Source: AP-15 sp963790875 (GTDB lineage Bacteria; Pseudomonadota; Alphaproteobacteria; ATCC43930; CGMCC-115725). Taken from it: a stretch of DNA of 64,000 nucleotides. Both the position numbers and the translations under genes were made by a program. Where the stretch lies: contig CAWBQT010000003.1 of the NCBI GenBank assembly GCA_963790875.1, positions 1,772,181-1,836,180 of the forward strand. Direction: 5' to 3'. The notes under the pieces were generated by a model. The model made no database searches and was not told the origin of the DNA. It saw only the letters and a program-made list of their open reading frames with translations. Shown piece after piece: positions 53,335 through 61,871 of the stretch (positions are counted from its first letter, which is position 1; each line of letters opens with the position of its first letter).

Positions 53335-53859
53335 TCAACTGGTGCTACCGCGAAACGCGGAGGCCTTCCAGCTCTTGCCGGGCGAGCGCGGCCGGCAACA
53401 GTTCGAGCTTCCAGACCGGTCCCTCCCGGTTGGCCGCCGCCTCCTGCTACTCGAACGCGACCTCCAGCACCCCGCCGGCCGGACCGCCGAAGAAGCCGGC
53501 CGCGAACCCGCGGTCGCCCGCCATCCGCGTCTTGTCGGACGCTTCCCAATCGACCCCGCGCCCGGCTGCAAGCTGAAAGGGCGGATGGTCACATCGCTCC
53601 GGCTGCCGATCGAGACCGTGTGCTCGCCGGGCCGGCCATCGACACCGTTCTTGAGGCGGCCGACGGCGTAGCCGTCGATCGCGAGCGCAGGCGACGGCCG
53701 GCGCCTGGGCGAGATAAAGGACATAGGGGGCAAGACGTAGATCCGCCCCCAGCCTGGAGCTATGGGATGCGGCGGCAGCGCCCATTGCCGGCCGGTAGCG
53801 TTGTCGACGCAAGCGGCAAGACCGGCGGCCAGGAGCGGGACGAGAAACCCTTGGTTCAT
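53335..53859 (-). pseudogene. Decayed DUF2846-like lipoprotein
   Basis: ATG 53859 begins MNQGFLVPLLAAGLAACVDN with a lipobox. GWGRIYVLPPMSFISPRRRP, PALAIDGYAVGRLKNGVDGR and PGEHTVSIG follow, as in DUF2846 proteins. After DVTIRPF the frame shifts. Another frame reads MAGDRGFAAGFFGGPAGGVL EVAFE to a stop near 53447, and EGPVWKLELLPAALARQELE GLRVSR continues beyond it to 53342. A frameshift and a stop therefore inactivate it. Confidence 0.6.
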
Positions 53860-54127
53860 CGGGGGCGCTGTGCCGAATTTTTCTGGGAAAGTTGGTCGGG
53901 CACGCGTTTTCCCGCCCGGGCGCGGGACCCGCTGCTCGAGACGATTGCGGGACTGCTCTATCGGGACGCGCATACGTCCGCTGTCGATCGCCTGTTGGGC
54001 CCGTTGGGCTTTTGTTTGGGCTTGGTGCAGGGCGAGCACGAGTTGATGTTCTCTCGGGTCGCAGCGGAGGGAACGCGGGCGCGGGACAGGCCTGGGAAGG
54101 TCCGCGATCTGATCGAGCGCGCTCGGC

Positions 54128-54290
54128 CTAGTCCTGCGGGTTTGCCGACGCGTACGTTTGTAGTACGGGTTCGAGGGCATAGTGGCCCGGGGCGCCGAGG
54201 GCGTAGCGCAGGTGTTCGCGCGCCGCGCAAAGAGCTGCATATTCGTCGGGTGAGCCCAACTTCCCCTGCGGCCTGTTGATGGTCGGGCGA
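54128..54290 (-). pseudogene. Short protein-like remnant
   Basis: The minus strand ends in SPDEYAALCAAREHLRYALG, APGHYALEPVLQTYASANPQ and a stop at 54128. It has balanced amino-acid use unlike the surrounding shadows, but no family or start could be assigned. The stretch 53860-54127 has no recognisable gene. Confidence 0.3.
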
Positions 54291-54401
54291 TGTTTGTCAT
54301 CGGCGACCCCCCGGCCCGAGGTGCGTGAAAGTCGGATATGCCGTTTTTTTGTTGGTACAAGCCGGATTTTCGGCCAGCACGAATTACTATCTGTTTGATT
54401 T

Positions 54402-54455
54402 ATGGCGTGCCGGGGCCGACGATGATGAGCACTACGTCTACGCCATAGCCCTATG
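54402..54455 (+). repeat. Dispersed 45-bp repeat, member 4
   Basis: cgtgccggggccgacgatga, then tgagcactacgtctacgcca and tagccctatg. It lies 80 bases beyond the end of the four-gene minus-strand cluster. Confidence 0.75.
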
Positions 54456-54534
54456 AGATGATGGTCGGCATTCCTGTCACCCAATCGGGAATTCGGGTTC
54501 GGCACGTATCCACTCTGACCTCGATGCTTGCTTT

Positions 54535-55170
54535 TCACCGCATGGAGGTGCGATTGCCGCCATCGATGTCGTACAGCGGCGGAATCTGCATCGTTCCGGT
54601 TACCGGATTGGATCGGGCCGCTATCCTGCGGGCGCAGGCCACGGCTCCTAACACCCCTTCCGCGACGCTTTGGCAATCGACCATGAGTTCGCCATCGGTG
54701 TGCCCGAATCGCAAAGTGGCCTCCGGCGCGCCCAAAGCTACGGCGGACATTAATACGCTGGCGATTGTACGCCAGCCAAGCGGCAAGCATTCGCGCGGCT
54801 TCGGGCCGTCATCGGGGGAGTTTCCGTCTTCCGGCAGACAGCGGCGGTACTCCTTCGTGCCGCCGACATCCTCAGCAAGAGTTCGCAGCATTCGGCCTCT
54901 GACCATTAGTACCCCTGGGCGACCAGTCTCTTCGCAGACGTGACGCGAGAGGCGGCACGCGAAGTCGATCGCTCCAGAGCACCAATCACAGCGACCATCT
55001 GTGTAAATTTTTAGACCCGCCATTTTTTGTTTCACCTGCACGATCTCGATCGAAGGGTGCCCGGTTTTGCGACCATGGACGCTTATCGCATCACACAGCC
55101 CATCCAGGAGCGCATACCATCCGTCCGAGCATTCGATGCCGCGGCCCATGCCACTTTCCGTCGCCGGCAA
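54535..55170 (-). CDS. Hypothetical protein of the 54.5-57.7 kb cluster
   Basis: 211 residues. The N-terminal half has CSDGWYALLDGLCDAISVHG, then IEIVQVKQKMAGLKIYTDGR, CDWCSGAIDFACRLSRHVCE and ETGRPGVLMVRGRMLRTLAE. Together these resemble a small, widely scattered family (DGWYxLIDxLC...V-x-Q-V-K-x-K-x-G-x-L-x-x-Y...CExTGxPG) known mainly from phage-type and accessory regions. The C-terminal half (LGAPEATLRFGHTDGELMVD) is separate and unrecognised. It is the last gene of the cluster, 85 bases after the preceding one. Confidence 0.65.
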   Translation of the reverse strand: MPATESGMGRGIECSDGWYALLDGLCDAISVHGRKTGHPSIEIVQVKQKMAGLKIYTDGRCDWCSGAIDFACRLSRHVCEETGRPGVLMVRGRMLRTLAEDVGGTKEYRRCLPEDGNSPDDGPKPRECLPLGWRTIASVLMSAVALGAPEATLRFGHTDGELMVDCQSVAEGVLGAVACARRIAARSNPVTGTMQIPPLYDIDGGNRTSMR

Positions 55171-55255
55171 ATCTTTCTGGCGAAATAATGACGGATAGGT
55201 AGCGTAGAGTACATCTCTCCAGAGACTTTCTCACGGATATCCTCCGATCGAGTAT

Positions 55256-55528
55256 TTACAGTCGGCAACGCTGATTTCGGCCGCGCGGCCACTGCTCATA
55301 CTCGGTCGACACGATACATCCGGGATAGCCCAGGACCGCAAGTCGGGCCGTGCCGAGCCCCTGCCACTCCTGCCACCGCTCGTAATGACCAGCGGCATGG
55401 GTGATACAATCACCATAGGCCTCCGCCTTTTCCAGCGTGGAGCGGTCGATGACAACGACACCATCCACCCGCCAGAAGATTCCGACGGAAGGGGAGGTTG
55501 GGGCGAGCGCCGCTTTGGGTGCGACCAC
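55256..55528 (-). CDS. Small hypothetical protein (GIFW...GHYxxW family)
   Basis: 90 residues from a GTG six bases after the upstream gene's stop. The pattern SVGIFWRVDGVVVIDRSTLE, AEAYGDCITHAAGHYERWQE and TEYEQWPRGR matches small accessory-genome proteins with the layout (S-x-G-I-F-W ... AE-x-YG-D ... H-x-GHY-x-x-W ... EY-x-x-WPRGR). The last residues may be altered, because another frame continues past WPRGR for 16 residues. It could be a frameshifted C-terminus. Confidence 0.6.
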   Translation of the reverse strand: MVAPKAALAPTSPSVGIFWRVDGVVVIDRSTLEKAEAYGDCITHAAGHYERWQEWQGLGTARLAVLGYPGCIVSTEYEQWPRGRNQRCRL

Positions 55529-55533
55529 GATCG

Positions 55534-56795
55534 TCAGGGGATTACCATCGTTTCCGCGTCCACAAGGCGGCGGACGACGCCGAAACCGTGAGATTCTTCG
55601 TCCCATTTCACTCCGTGGACCGGCACCACAAACTTCGGTCGAACGGATGCAGCGAAGGCACGCAAATCGGTGGGGGAGGCGTGACCGCTTGTATGGATAT
55701 AAGCGATTTCCGCGCCCGCCGCTTTGCACCACTCAAGGGCCTCCGAGTGATATGGTTCCGACAGGTAGCCGCGCCACATCGAGAAGTTAAACGCATCCTC
55801 GGCAGTCGGCATCACGCCCGCGCTCTGATAGTCGCGGATCAATCCACGACGCAGCATTACAACATGACGGCTCCCTTCCAGCCGCTTTGCCGAGGTGCGT
55901 TGGGCACCATCCGTTCGACGAAATCCTCGCGGCCCTGGCTCCTGTAATTACTCCGAAGACCTCTCGTCACGACGACTTTCAGATTCGGGAAACCCGCACG
56001 CGGCAGGCCCGTTCCCTCAGAAATGCGATCGAGGACATCGGCAGTGTACAGGTCGATCGCCAGGGTCCGGCCGGTACGTTTAGCGGCCCGATAGATGGTC
56101 ACGGTCCGGTCGATGTTCTGGCCCGACCATGCTACGAATACACGTCCTCGGGTGCGTTCGAAGAGTTCAACGAAGTCGCCCTCAAGCTCGCTTTCCGACT
56201 TTACCGGCTTGTCCGATCCGAGGTTTGTTCCCTCCGTCAGAAGCACGTCGATGTCCGACGGCGGATGAGCCATCATCCGATCAACAAGCGCGGATTTGCG
56301 ACCGTGGCGACGAAAGTCGCCGGTATAAAGCAGCCGCTTCCCCCCGCCTTCGACCAGCAGCATGTACGCGTCAAAAGCGGAGTGGTCGGTGAGAATCGGC
56401 GTGATGGTAAACGGCCCTACCGCGAACGGTCCCGAGCGGCTGTCCCACGTCTCGAACGCCCGGGACAACGACCGGCGCGTAACGTCACCGGTGACTGCGA
56501 TCAGTTTCGCCGAACCCGCCCCTGTCCATATGGGCCACGCGGCCGGAAGCTCCTCAACAAGCCCCCAATGGTCCTGGTGGGGGTGGCTGATTAGGACGGT
56601 CGCCGGTCGGCTTCGATCAAGCGATGCAGGCAGCAGGCCGGTTGCGCCATCCGGCGCATCGAGAGGGCGCCCTGCGTCAAGTATGATCCGGGCGCCCTGC
56701 GGGTGCGTGATCTCAATGCAGCTTCCGCCGATTTGCTGGGTCCGCGATGGACGGTAAGAGTAAGGCTCATAGGTGCAACTCAAGCGCCATGTCAC
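55534..56795 (-). pseudogene. Beta-CASP-like metallo-beta-lactamase-fold nuclease, split by an 8-bp insertion
   Basis: Two consecutive frames make one protein of about 415 residues. The first (55857-56795) has SCIEITHPQGARIILDAGRP, the metal motif ISHPHQDHWGLVEEL (HxHxDH), YTGDFRRHGRKSALV with the metal Asp, and LLTEGTNLG. The second (55534-55857) has the beta-CASP C-terminus FNFSMWRGYL, AYIHTSGHASPTDLRAFAAS and KFVVPVHGVKWD. At the junction GAVM is followed by eight extra bases and the frame then resumes MLRRGLIRDY. Relatives are RNase J/CPSF-type nucleases. The TAATG junction could allow re-initiation and two co-folding chains. Confidence 0.75.
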
Positions 56796-57708
56796 TCACG
56801 CCGCTTACCATCTGGACGTGAATTTTATTGGGTGCGTCGCGCAACTTTTGTAAATGCCCGTTCTGAGTGAAGGGGGCGTTTTCGGTTCGATTGTCAATCA
56901 GAAGGCGAGGTTCGTCATCGATAAGAAGCGGCGGCACGTCTGCTGCCGCGGCAGCGACAATGCCCGGCCCAAGCTCTTCGATTCCGGGATTCACGCGCTT
57001 TGCCAGTTCGCGGAATGCCACCAGCAGGCGGCAGGCGTTCTGATAGGCGCAAGCGACCAATTCGCGGTGATTGGCGTGATATAGCCAGGTTGTGTATTGC
57101 GCGAGTTGATCAACGACTTTGGGGGAAATGTCGTCGCCCCGGCAGCGGGCGCGAGCGTCGTCAACGAGCTTCGCCTCCCAGAACACGATCCGCCAGCGGT
57201 CATCGCCGGCCGGTTCAAGCGCAACGAGGTCCATTCGAGGCGCTATCCGCTCCTTCGGATCGAGCGAGTAGGCAGGTAGCGCCATTTCGAGGTCAATCGT
57301 GTCGGGGTTGCGCGCGACGATCAAGTCAACGAACCGCTTCTCTTTGCCCACATACTTGTTGGCATTGGCAATCCAGCGGTGCAGGTCGGCAAGGCCCCCG
57401 TACTCTCGACGCCCGCTCGTCTCCTTGTCCGAGAATCCCGCCGACGTCAGGGTGACGTAGGATTGACCGCTGCCCTTGTCACCGTGGATATATTTGTTGT
57501 GAATACGGGCTTGGAGTCCGCCACCGCTACCGAAGCTAATTTTTGCGACGGACTGGCCACCCCGGTAGAGGTTCAGATACCCGCTGCGGATGGCAAGCCG
57601 AAGGCGCTTGGGATCCTCCTCCAGCATCTCGCCGTTTGAGACGAGTTTGTGTGCTTCGTGCATATCCCGGTGAAGCGTATCCCCCGCCGGTCTCCAGTGG
57701 AGAAGCAT
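56767..57708 (-). CDS. Hypothetical protein with PD-(D/E)xK-like motif
   Basis: 313 residues. No family recognised. RMDLVALEPAGDDRWRIVFW followed by EAKLVDDARARC resembles the D...ExK signature of PD-(D/E)xK nucleases (Asp, then Glu-Ala-Lys after a beta strand), and KVVDQLAQYTTWLYHANHRE has the following helix common in that fold. The N-terminal third (LYRGGQSVAKISFGSGGGLQ) may bind nucleic acid or be an effector domain. Its 3' end overlaps the beta-CASP-like gene by 29 bases, so it is likely translated with it. Confidence 0.65.
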   Translation of the reverse strand: MLLHWRPAGDTLHRDMHEAHKLVSNGEMLEEDPKRLRLAIRSGYLNLYRGGQSVAKISFGSGGGLQARIHNKYIHGDKGSGQSYVTLTSAGFSDKETSGRREYGGLADLHRWIANANKYVGKEKRFVDLIVARNPDTIDLEMALPAYSLDPKERIAPRMDLVALEPAGDDRWRIVFWEAKLVDDARARCRGDDISPKVVDQLAQYTTWLYHANHRELVACAYQNACRLLVAFRELAKRVNPGIEELGPGIVAAAAADVPPLLIDDEPRLLIDNRTENAPFTQNGHLQKLRDAPNKIHVQMVSGVSDMALELHL

Positions 57709-57728
57709 GTCTGTAACGAATCAGAGTT

Positions 57729-57751
57729 TGCGCGCCCGTGACGGGCGCGCA
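57729..57751. repeat. Perfect 10-bp hairpin next to the cluster start and the IS91 end
   Basis: tgcgcgcccg, a tga loop and its exact complement. It lies 21 bases upstream of the 57708 start codon and on the side of the IS91 element where the replication origin end is expected (downstream of the transposase gene). It could be the IS91 oriIS hairpin or a promoter-proximal structure. No other gene is seen in 57752-58052. Confidence 0.6.
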
Positions 57752-58052
57752 GGCTCGGTTGAAGGAACGCGTCTGACTGGATGGACTCGGAGGGTAGTGG
57801 GACGGGCCTATGGGGATTTCTACCGTGGCAGGTGGTCGGAGACGCGGTAGGAAGAAGCGGCCGGTGGGTTGAAAGGTTGCGCGGGCCTGATGATGGCTCG
57901 CTGATGCAAGCCGATTGGCTGCTGCGGTCGCTGCCGTGGGGCGATTTCCGATGATTCTGGGGTGGCGGCGGGCGAGCGCCGACGCTCCCGCGATGGAACG
58001 GTGGAGCGACAGCATGGGGTCGGCGGTGTGGGCGTCGGCAGCATGCTGGTGG

Positions 58053-59162
58053 TCACGGGCCTTGCGGCCGGGCGGGCGACAGCCGGCGCAGCAGTGTCAG
58101 ATGGCCGGTCTCGCAATGCGGGCAACGGCGCGGCGATGGCGGGGCCTGGGGGTCGGCGTCAGGCTCGGATGCGGCGGGATCGGCCTGTGGGTTGGCGGGT
58201 TGCGCCAGCAGGAGAACATTCCTCAGGTTGCGCAGCGGTTCGCGGCGCGAGGCATGCCACAGGCCGTAATAGCGGACCTTGTGGAAGCCGGCCGGCAGGA
58301 CGTGCTGGAGGAAACGCCGCATGAACTCGTGGCCGGCCACAGTTTCCTTGCGCTGGCGGTCGGCGGTGCGGTCCTTGTAGCGGTAGGTCACGGTCGCGTC
58401 GTCGACGGCCAGGATGCGGTTGTTGGTGATGGCGATGCGGAAGGCGTAGCGGGCGAGATAGTCGAGTGCCGCCTGCTGTCCCTCGCCCCATGGCGTGATG
58501 TGAACGACCCAGGGGATTTGCCAGACATGGGGCGGCAGGTCGGCGTCCGGACAGAGCCTGGCGAAGGCGTCGCGGAAGCGGGCGCGGGCAAGGGTAGCAA
58601 GCGCCGTCTTCGGGAACAGAAACGTCTTGCCGGCGGGATGCCAAGCGGCACCGTCCTCGGACAATCCGCCGCCGGTGACGAGGCAGTGAACGTGCGGATG
58701 GAAGATAAGCCGTTGCGTCCAGGTGTGCAGAACGGCAAGCACGCCAACGGTGCCGCCGACCCAGCGCGGATCGCGGGCCAACACGATGATCGCCTCGGCG
58801 GCGGCCTTGATCAGCGCGCCATAGCCGTCGATCTGATGCCGGCGCAGCACGGCCCGCAGTTCCTCGGGCACGGTGACGGTGACGTGGAAATAGGGAACCG
58901 GTAACATCTCCTCCCGACGCTGTTCGAGCCAAGCCTGCGTCTGCTCGGCGTGACACTTCGGGCAGGCGCGGTTGCGGCAGGAGTGAAAGACGTGCAGCAG
59001 GGCGCCGCAGTGATTGCAGCACCACTGTTGTCCGCCGAGCGCTTCGGTCCGGCAAGCGATGATGTCGGCAACGGCGCGACGATGCGATGGCAGCATCGCC
59101 GCGCCATGAGCCTCCAGATAGCTGCCCCCGAAACGGCGGAACGCGTCCGCCACTTCGGGCAT
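58053..59162 (-). CDS. IS91-family rolling-circle transposase
   Basis: 369 residues. The N-terminal zinc region has C48, C52, C62, C67 and C70 (CCNHCGALLHVFHSCRNRAC). The HUH motif is H155-P-H157-V-H159 in RLIFHPHVHCLVTGGGLSED. The catalytic Tyr lies in LDYLARYAFRIAITNNRILA, and YKDRT and GFHKVRYYGLW complete the family signature. It nicks single-stranded DNA for rolling-circle transposition. Its partner recombinase lies three bases upstream. Confidence 0.93.
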   Translation of the reverse strand: MPEVADAFRRFGGSYLEAHGAAMLPSHRRAVADIIACRTEALGGQQWCCNHCGALLHVFHSCRNRACPKCHAEQTQAWLEQRREEMLPVPYFHVTVTVPEELRAVLRRHQIDGYGALIKAAAEAIIVLARDPRWVGGTVGVLAVLHTWTQRLIFHPHVHCLVTGGGLSEDGAAWHPAGKTFLFPKTALATLARARFRDAFARLCPDADLPPHVWQIPWVVHITPWGEGQQAALDYLARYAFRIAITNNRILAVDDATVTYRYKDRTADRQRKETVAGHEFMRRFLQHVLPAGFHKVRYYGLWHASRREPLRNLRNVLLLAQPANPQADPAASEPDADPQAPPSPRRCPHCETGHLTLLRRLSPARPQGP

Positions 59163-59165
59163 GCG

Positions 59166-60013
59166 TCAGAAGCCGCTCATCACCTTGTCGAGCAGCTTGC
59201 GTAAAGACACCCGCGTCGGTTCCGTCAGGTGCGTGTAAATCGTCGTCGTGGCGATGTTCTCGTGGCCGAGAAACGCCTGGACGACGCGGGTGTCGACCCG
59301 CTTCTCGAAGAGCCTGGTCGCATAGGCGTGACGCAGCGTATGTGGCGTCGCGCGGCGACCGCCGGGGAGATTGGCCGCCTTGACGGCCTCGGCGAAGGTG
59401 CGGGTCAGGACATGGGTGGCGACGGGACCGGTTCGCCAGCCATTGGGGAAGAGCCAGCGCCGATCCCGGTGGTCCTTGGCCTGCCACATCCGCCGCAGGC
59501 CTTCGTGCACCTCCTTGGGCACCGGCACGACCCGTTCCTTGTTGCCCTTGCCGACGACGCGCAGGACGCCGCTGGTTTTGTCGATGGCGGTGACGGGAAG
59601 AGCAGCGGCCTCGCTGATCCGCAGGCCGCAGCCATAGATCAGGCTGAAACAGCCGCGGTGTATCGGATTGCGGACCGCGGCGAGAATGCGCCGAACTTCG
59701 GCGTGGGAAAGCGTCTGCGGCAGCCGCCTCTGCTTGGGGAGCCGGATCTTTTTTTAAACAGCCCCCAGTCCTGGCCTAGCGTGTTCCGGTAGAAGAACTG
59801 GATGCCGTAATGGCTGGTCTTGAAGCTGCCGCGCGCATTCCGCTCACGAACATCCAGCAGATATCGCCGCACCTCTTCCTCGGCCAGCAGCGCCGGCGAC
59901 CGATGGTAATGCTTCGCCAGAGACCTGACCGCCTGGAGATAGATCTCCTGGGTCGTGGCCGCCAAGCCGGCCAGCTTCATGTCCTCGATCATGCGAACAC
60001 GTAACGGTGACAT
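59166..60013 (-). pseudogene. Tyrosine recombinase of the IS91-type element, frameshifted
   Basis: The N-terminal SAM-like domain starts at MSPLRVRMIEDMKLAGLAAT and goes to FYRNTLGQDWGLFKKR. The catalytic domain continues in another frame (LIYGCGLRISEAAALPVTAI, RVVGKGNKERVVPVP, TPHTLRHAYATRLFEK, FLGHENIATTTIYTHL) to the stop at 59166. The shift falls at a run of seven T (59749-59755), typical of an indel in a homopolymer, whether mutational or a sequencing artefact. Catalytic Arg, His-x-x-Arg, His and Tyr are all present, so without the indel it would be a complete enzyme. Confidence 0.85.
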
Positions 60014-60255
60014 CGTCTTTCCTTCGTCATCGAAGACGGGACCATCCCGCCTCGACGCAGACGATAGCTTCACCAGCGACCCTCAGGCGACGCCGAGCCC
60101 CCCTACGGCGAAGCCGTTCCGTTCAACCAAGGGTTTTCCCCGAGAACCCGATCGCTGATCAACTCGATGGAGAAGGTGCGTGCAAACGTCGACATGGCTG
60201 CTCCCGGTACAGAATTCTTTATTCTCCTGAGGGCGGGATAAATTTACACCTGGGG

Positions 60256-60657
60256 TCAAGAAAGTGCGGGTGTGGCTACGAGGCAACACCCGAACAATGG
60301 CACGCCGAGCGCACGTCCCCGGCGATTGAGCGGCGCATAGTCGGCCCTTCCGTCGTCATCGAACGGATATTCATGCCGCACGCTGAGGCCGTCGGTTCGA
60401 CGCCATTCAATGTCTCTCAAAACCCGATCGATCTTGATCCGGGTTGAGGCTTCGTTCGTCACTTCGTTATCACCCTGTGACCGGCCAATCTGTCTTTCCT
60501 CGGCATCCGGGTGAACAGTCAGCCACTCGTACTCCTGCACCGCGATGACCACCACCACGCCACGCCCGTGCTTCTCGATAAGCACCCGCTCTGCACGCGC
60601 GGTGTCGATCATCAGCCCGAAATCGTTCCTCGCCTCGCGCGCCGACATGGTTTTCAT
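60256..60657 (-). CDS. Phd/YefM-type antitoxin, possibly orphan
   Basis: 133 residues. MKTMSAREARNDFGLMIDTA, RAERVLIEKHGRGVVVVIAV and QEYEWLT form a typical Phd/YefM DNA-binding half. The rest (RTDGLSVRHEYPFDDDGRAD) is longer than usual. A cognate toxin would be expected downstream (toward 60255), but there the IS91-type element begins, so the toxin gene may have been lost on insertion. Confidence 0.75.
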   Translation of the reverse strand: MKTMSAREARNDFGLMIDTARAERVLIEKHGRGVVVVIAVQEYEWLTVHPDAEERQIGRSQGDNEVTNEASTRIKIDRVLRDIEWRRTDGLSVRHEYPFDDDGRADYAPLNRRGRALGVPLFGCCLVATPALS

Positions 60658-61140
60658 GGCCGAAACCTGTGGTGATCATTTGCGCCAGTGAGGGCATAAT
60701 AGCTCGTTTTATCAAGCTGTTTCGGTTGGAGTCAGGAGGGGAACAGCATGCAAATGTAGGGAAGACCGACGGACGGCAAGATAAAAGCGTCGCGGTCGGT
60801 GGTCGCTTTTTTGCTAGTCTGATCAATGGATTATGGTGTTCTCAGTCAGACGGGCCTGCTGGCGCATTTTGAGAATTCACCAACGATATCAATGCCATTT
60901 GCGCCATCCATCATTGCTTTCTGGCGGTTCGTTGTCGGTGAAGGCTGGACGGCAAGGGAAAAGCTTGGCTGTCCGGGGCGCGTATATGATTGGGATAGTT
61001 GAGGTTTTCAGCGAGCTGGCAAGGAGGCCCTGCCAGCCGCTTTTCTCAAAACGCTCGCGATTTCAACGAACAAAGCGCCATCCGCCCCCCGGCTGGTCAT
61101 TTTGATTGATCGAGTTACTTCAATCTGATAACTCTCTGTC
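60658..61140. other. Intergenic stretch
   Basis: No recognisable gene. It has lower GC than the genes around it and holds the hairpin with T-run at 60783 and the promoters of the flanking antitoxin and toxin genes, by position. Confidence 0.45.
60783..60812 (+). terminator. Candidate Rho-independent terminator
   Basis: aaaagcg (60783-60789) pairs with cgctttt (60804-60810), 14-base loop, followed by T residues (60807-60812). The only nearby gene is transcribed away on the minus strand, so its client transcript is unclear. Confidence 0.4.
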
Positions 61141-61497
61141 GTGACGGAGCCGCGCGACCCGACCCTCGATGTGCTGCTGGACCTCGACGGACAGGTGCTC
61201 GTCGTGGACCCGGAGGGCGGCCACTGGGTCCGCTTCGTGGTGACGCGGGTACCGGTGTCGCCGGAGAAGCCGCACGGGTTGGATTACTCGCTCACGCTGC
61301 ACGGGCCGGATGGCGAACGGCTGGTCGGCTTTGACAACGCCCATCCAGTGGCGCGGCAGAGGCGCGGCGAGCCGCAGGACCATCGCCACCGGCTGCGGAC
61401 GATCCGGCCTTACGAGTACCAGGACGCGGCAACCTTGCTCGCCGATTTCTGGACGATGGTGGACGCGGTGTTGCGAGAGAGGGGAGTGATCCCATGA
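61141..61497 (+). CDS. DUF6516-like toxin candidate
   Basis: 118 residues from a GTG. PEKPHGLDYSLTLHGPDGER, LVGFDNAHPV, then DHRHRLRTIRPYEYQDAATL and DFWTMVDAVLRERGVIP match the DUF6516 layout (H-G-x-x-YSLTLH ... GFDNAH ... DH-x-H ... F-x-D-A-L-L-x-DFW), reported as toxins of type II modules. The stop overlaps the next gene's ATG, as in toxin-antitoxin pairs; here the toxin comes first. Confidence 0.75.
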   Translation: MTEPRDPTLDVLLDLDGQVLVVDPEGGHWVRFVVTRVPVSPEKPHGLDYSLTLHGPDGERLVGFDNAHPVARQRRGEPQDHRHRLRTIRPYEYQDAATLLADFWTMVDAVLRERGVIP

Positions 61498-61871
61498 CGA
61501 CGTTGAAGGTGGGTATCGCCAGCTACGAGGACATGAAGGCCCGCACCATGGCGGTGGCGCGCGGCGAGCAGCGCATCGCGCCAGAGGAACCGAAGGTCTG
61601 GTTCACCTCAACAGAGTCCTTTGCCAAGGTACTGTCAGCGGGCAATCGTGACCTGTTGCGGGTGATCGTGGAGCAGGCGCCCGGCTCGCTCGACGAACTG
61701 GCGCGGATCACTGGCAAGGCCAAGTCGAACCTGTCGCGCACGCTGAAGACGATGGCCGGCTACGGCCTGGTCCGCCTGGAACGGGGCGAGCGGGGCCGGA
61801 TCACGCCCAAGGTCACACATGACCGGGTGGAACTCGACCTGCCGCTCACCTGGTCTCGGAAGGCGAGCTGA
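61494..61871 (+). CDS. Winged-helix antitoxin/regulator (HVO_A0114-like)
   Basis: 125 residues. The C-terminal half is a winged helix-turn-helix: LLRVIVEQAPGSLDELARIT, GKAKSNLSRTLKTMAGYGLV and RLERGERGRITPKV. The N-terminal half (YEDMKARTMAVARGEQRIAP, VWFTSTESFAKVLS) is the usual partner-binding segment. Found next to DUF6516-type toxins, it is probably their antitoxin and autorepressor. The 4-base ATGA overlap couples translation. Confidence 0.8.
   Translation: MTTLKVGIASYEDMKARTMAVARGEQRIAPEEPKVWFTSTESFAKVLSAGNRDLLRVIVEQAPGSLDELARITGKAKSNLSRTLKTMAGYGLVRLERGERGRITPKVTHDRVELDLPLTWSRKAS

Larger units (their letters stand above)
58053..60013 (-). mobile_element. IS91-type element core (recombinase plus rolling-circle transposase)
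   Basis: Coupled recombinase and HUH transposase genes are the usual two-gene core of this IS91 subgroup. The ends were not fixed. On the 58053 side the 10-bp hairpin at 57729-57751 is a candidate origin end; on the 60013 side an AT-rich imperfect palindrome (agaattctttattct, around 60208-60222) lies near the likely terminus. No target duplication is expected for this family. Confidence 0.8.

Noticed and set aside
53335..54360. Single 341-codon minus-strand gene
   Set aside because: The first 167 codons are Arg-rich shadow; only the lipoprotein-like part from 53859 has family features and it is broken.
55534..55857. Independent small gene of 107 codons
   Set aside because: Its sequence is the expected C-terminus of the beta-CASP-like protein upstream, so it is treated as part of that gene.
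58159..59487. 442-codon minus-strand frame overlapping the IS91 transposase
   Set aside because: Same strand, other frame, Arg/Ala/Pro-rich; the HUH transposase occupies the true frame.
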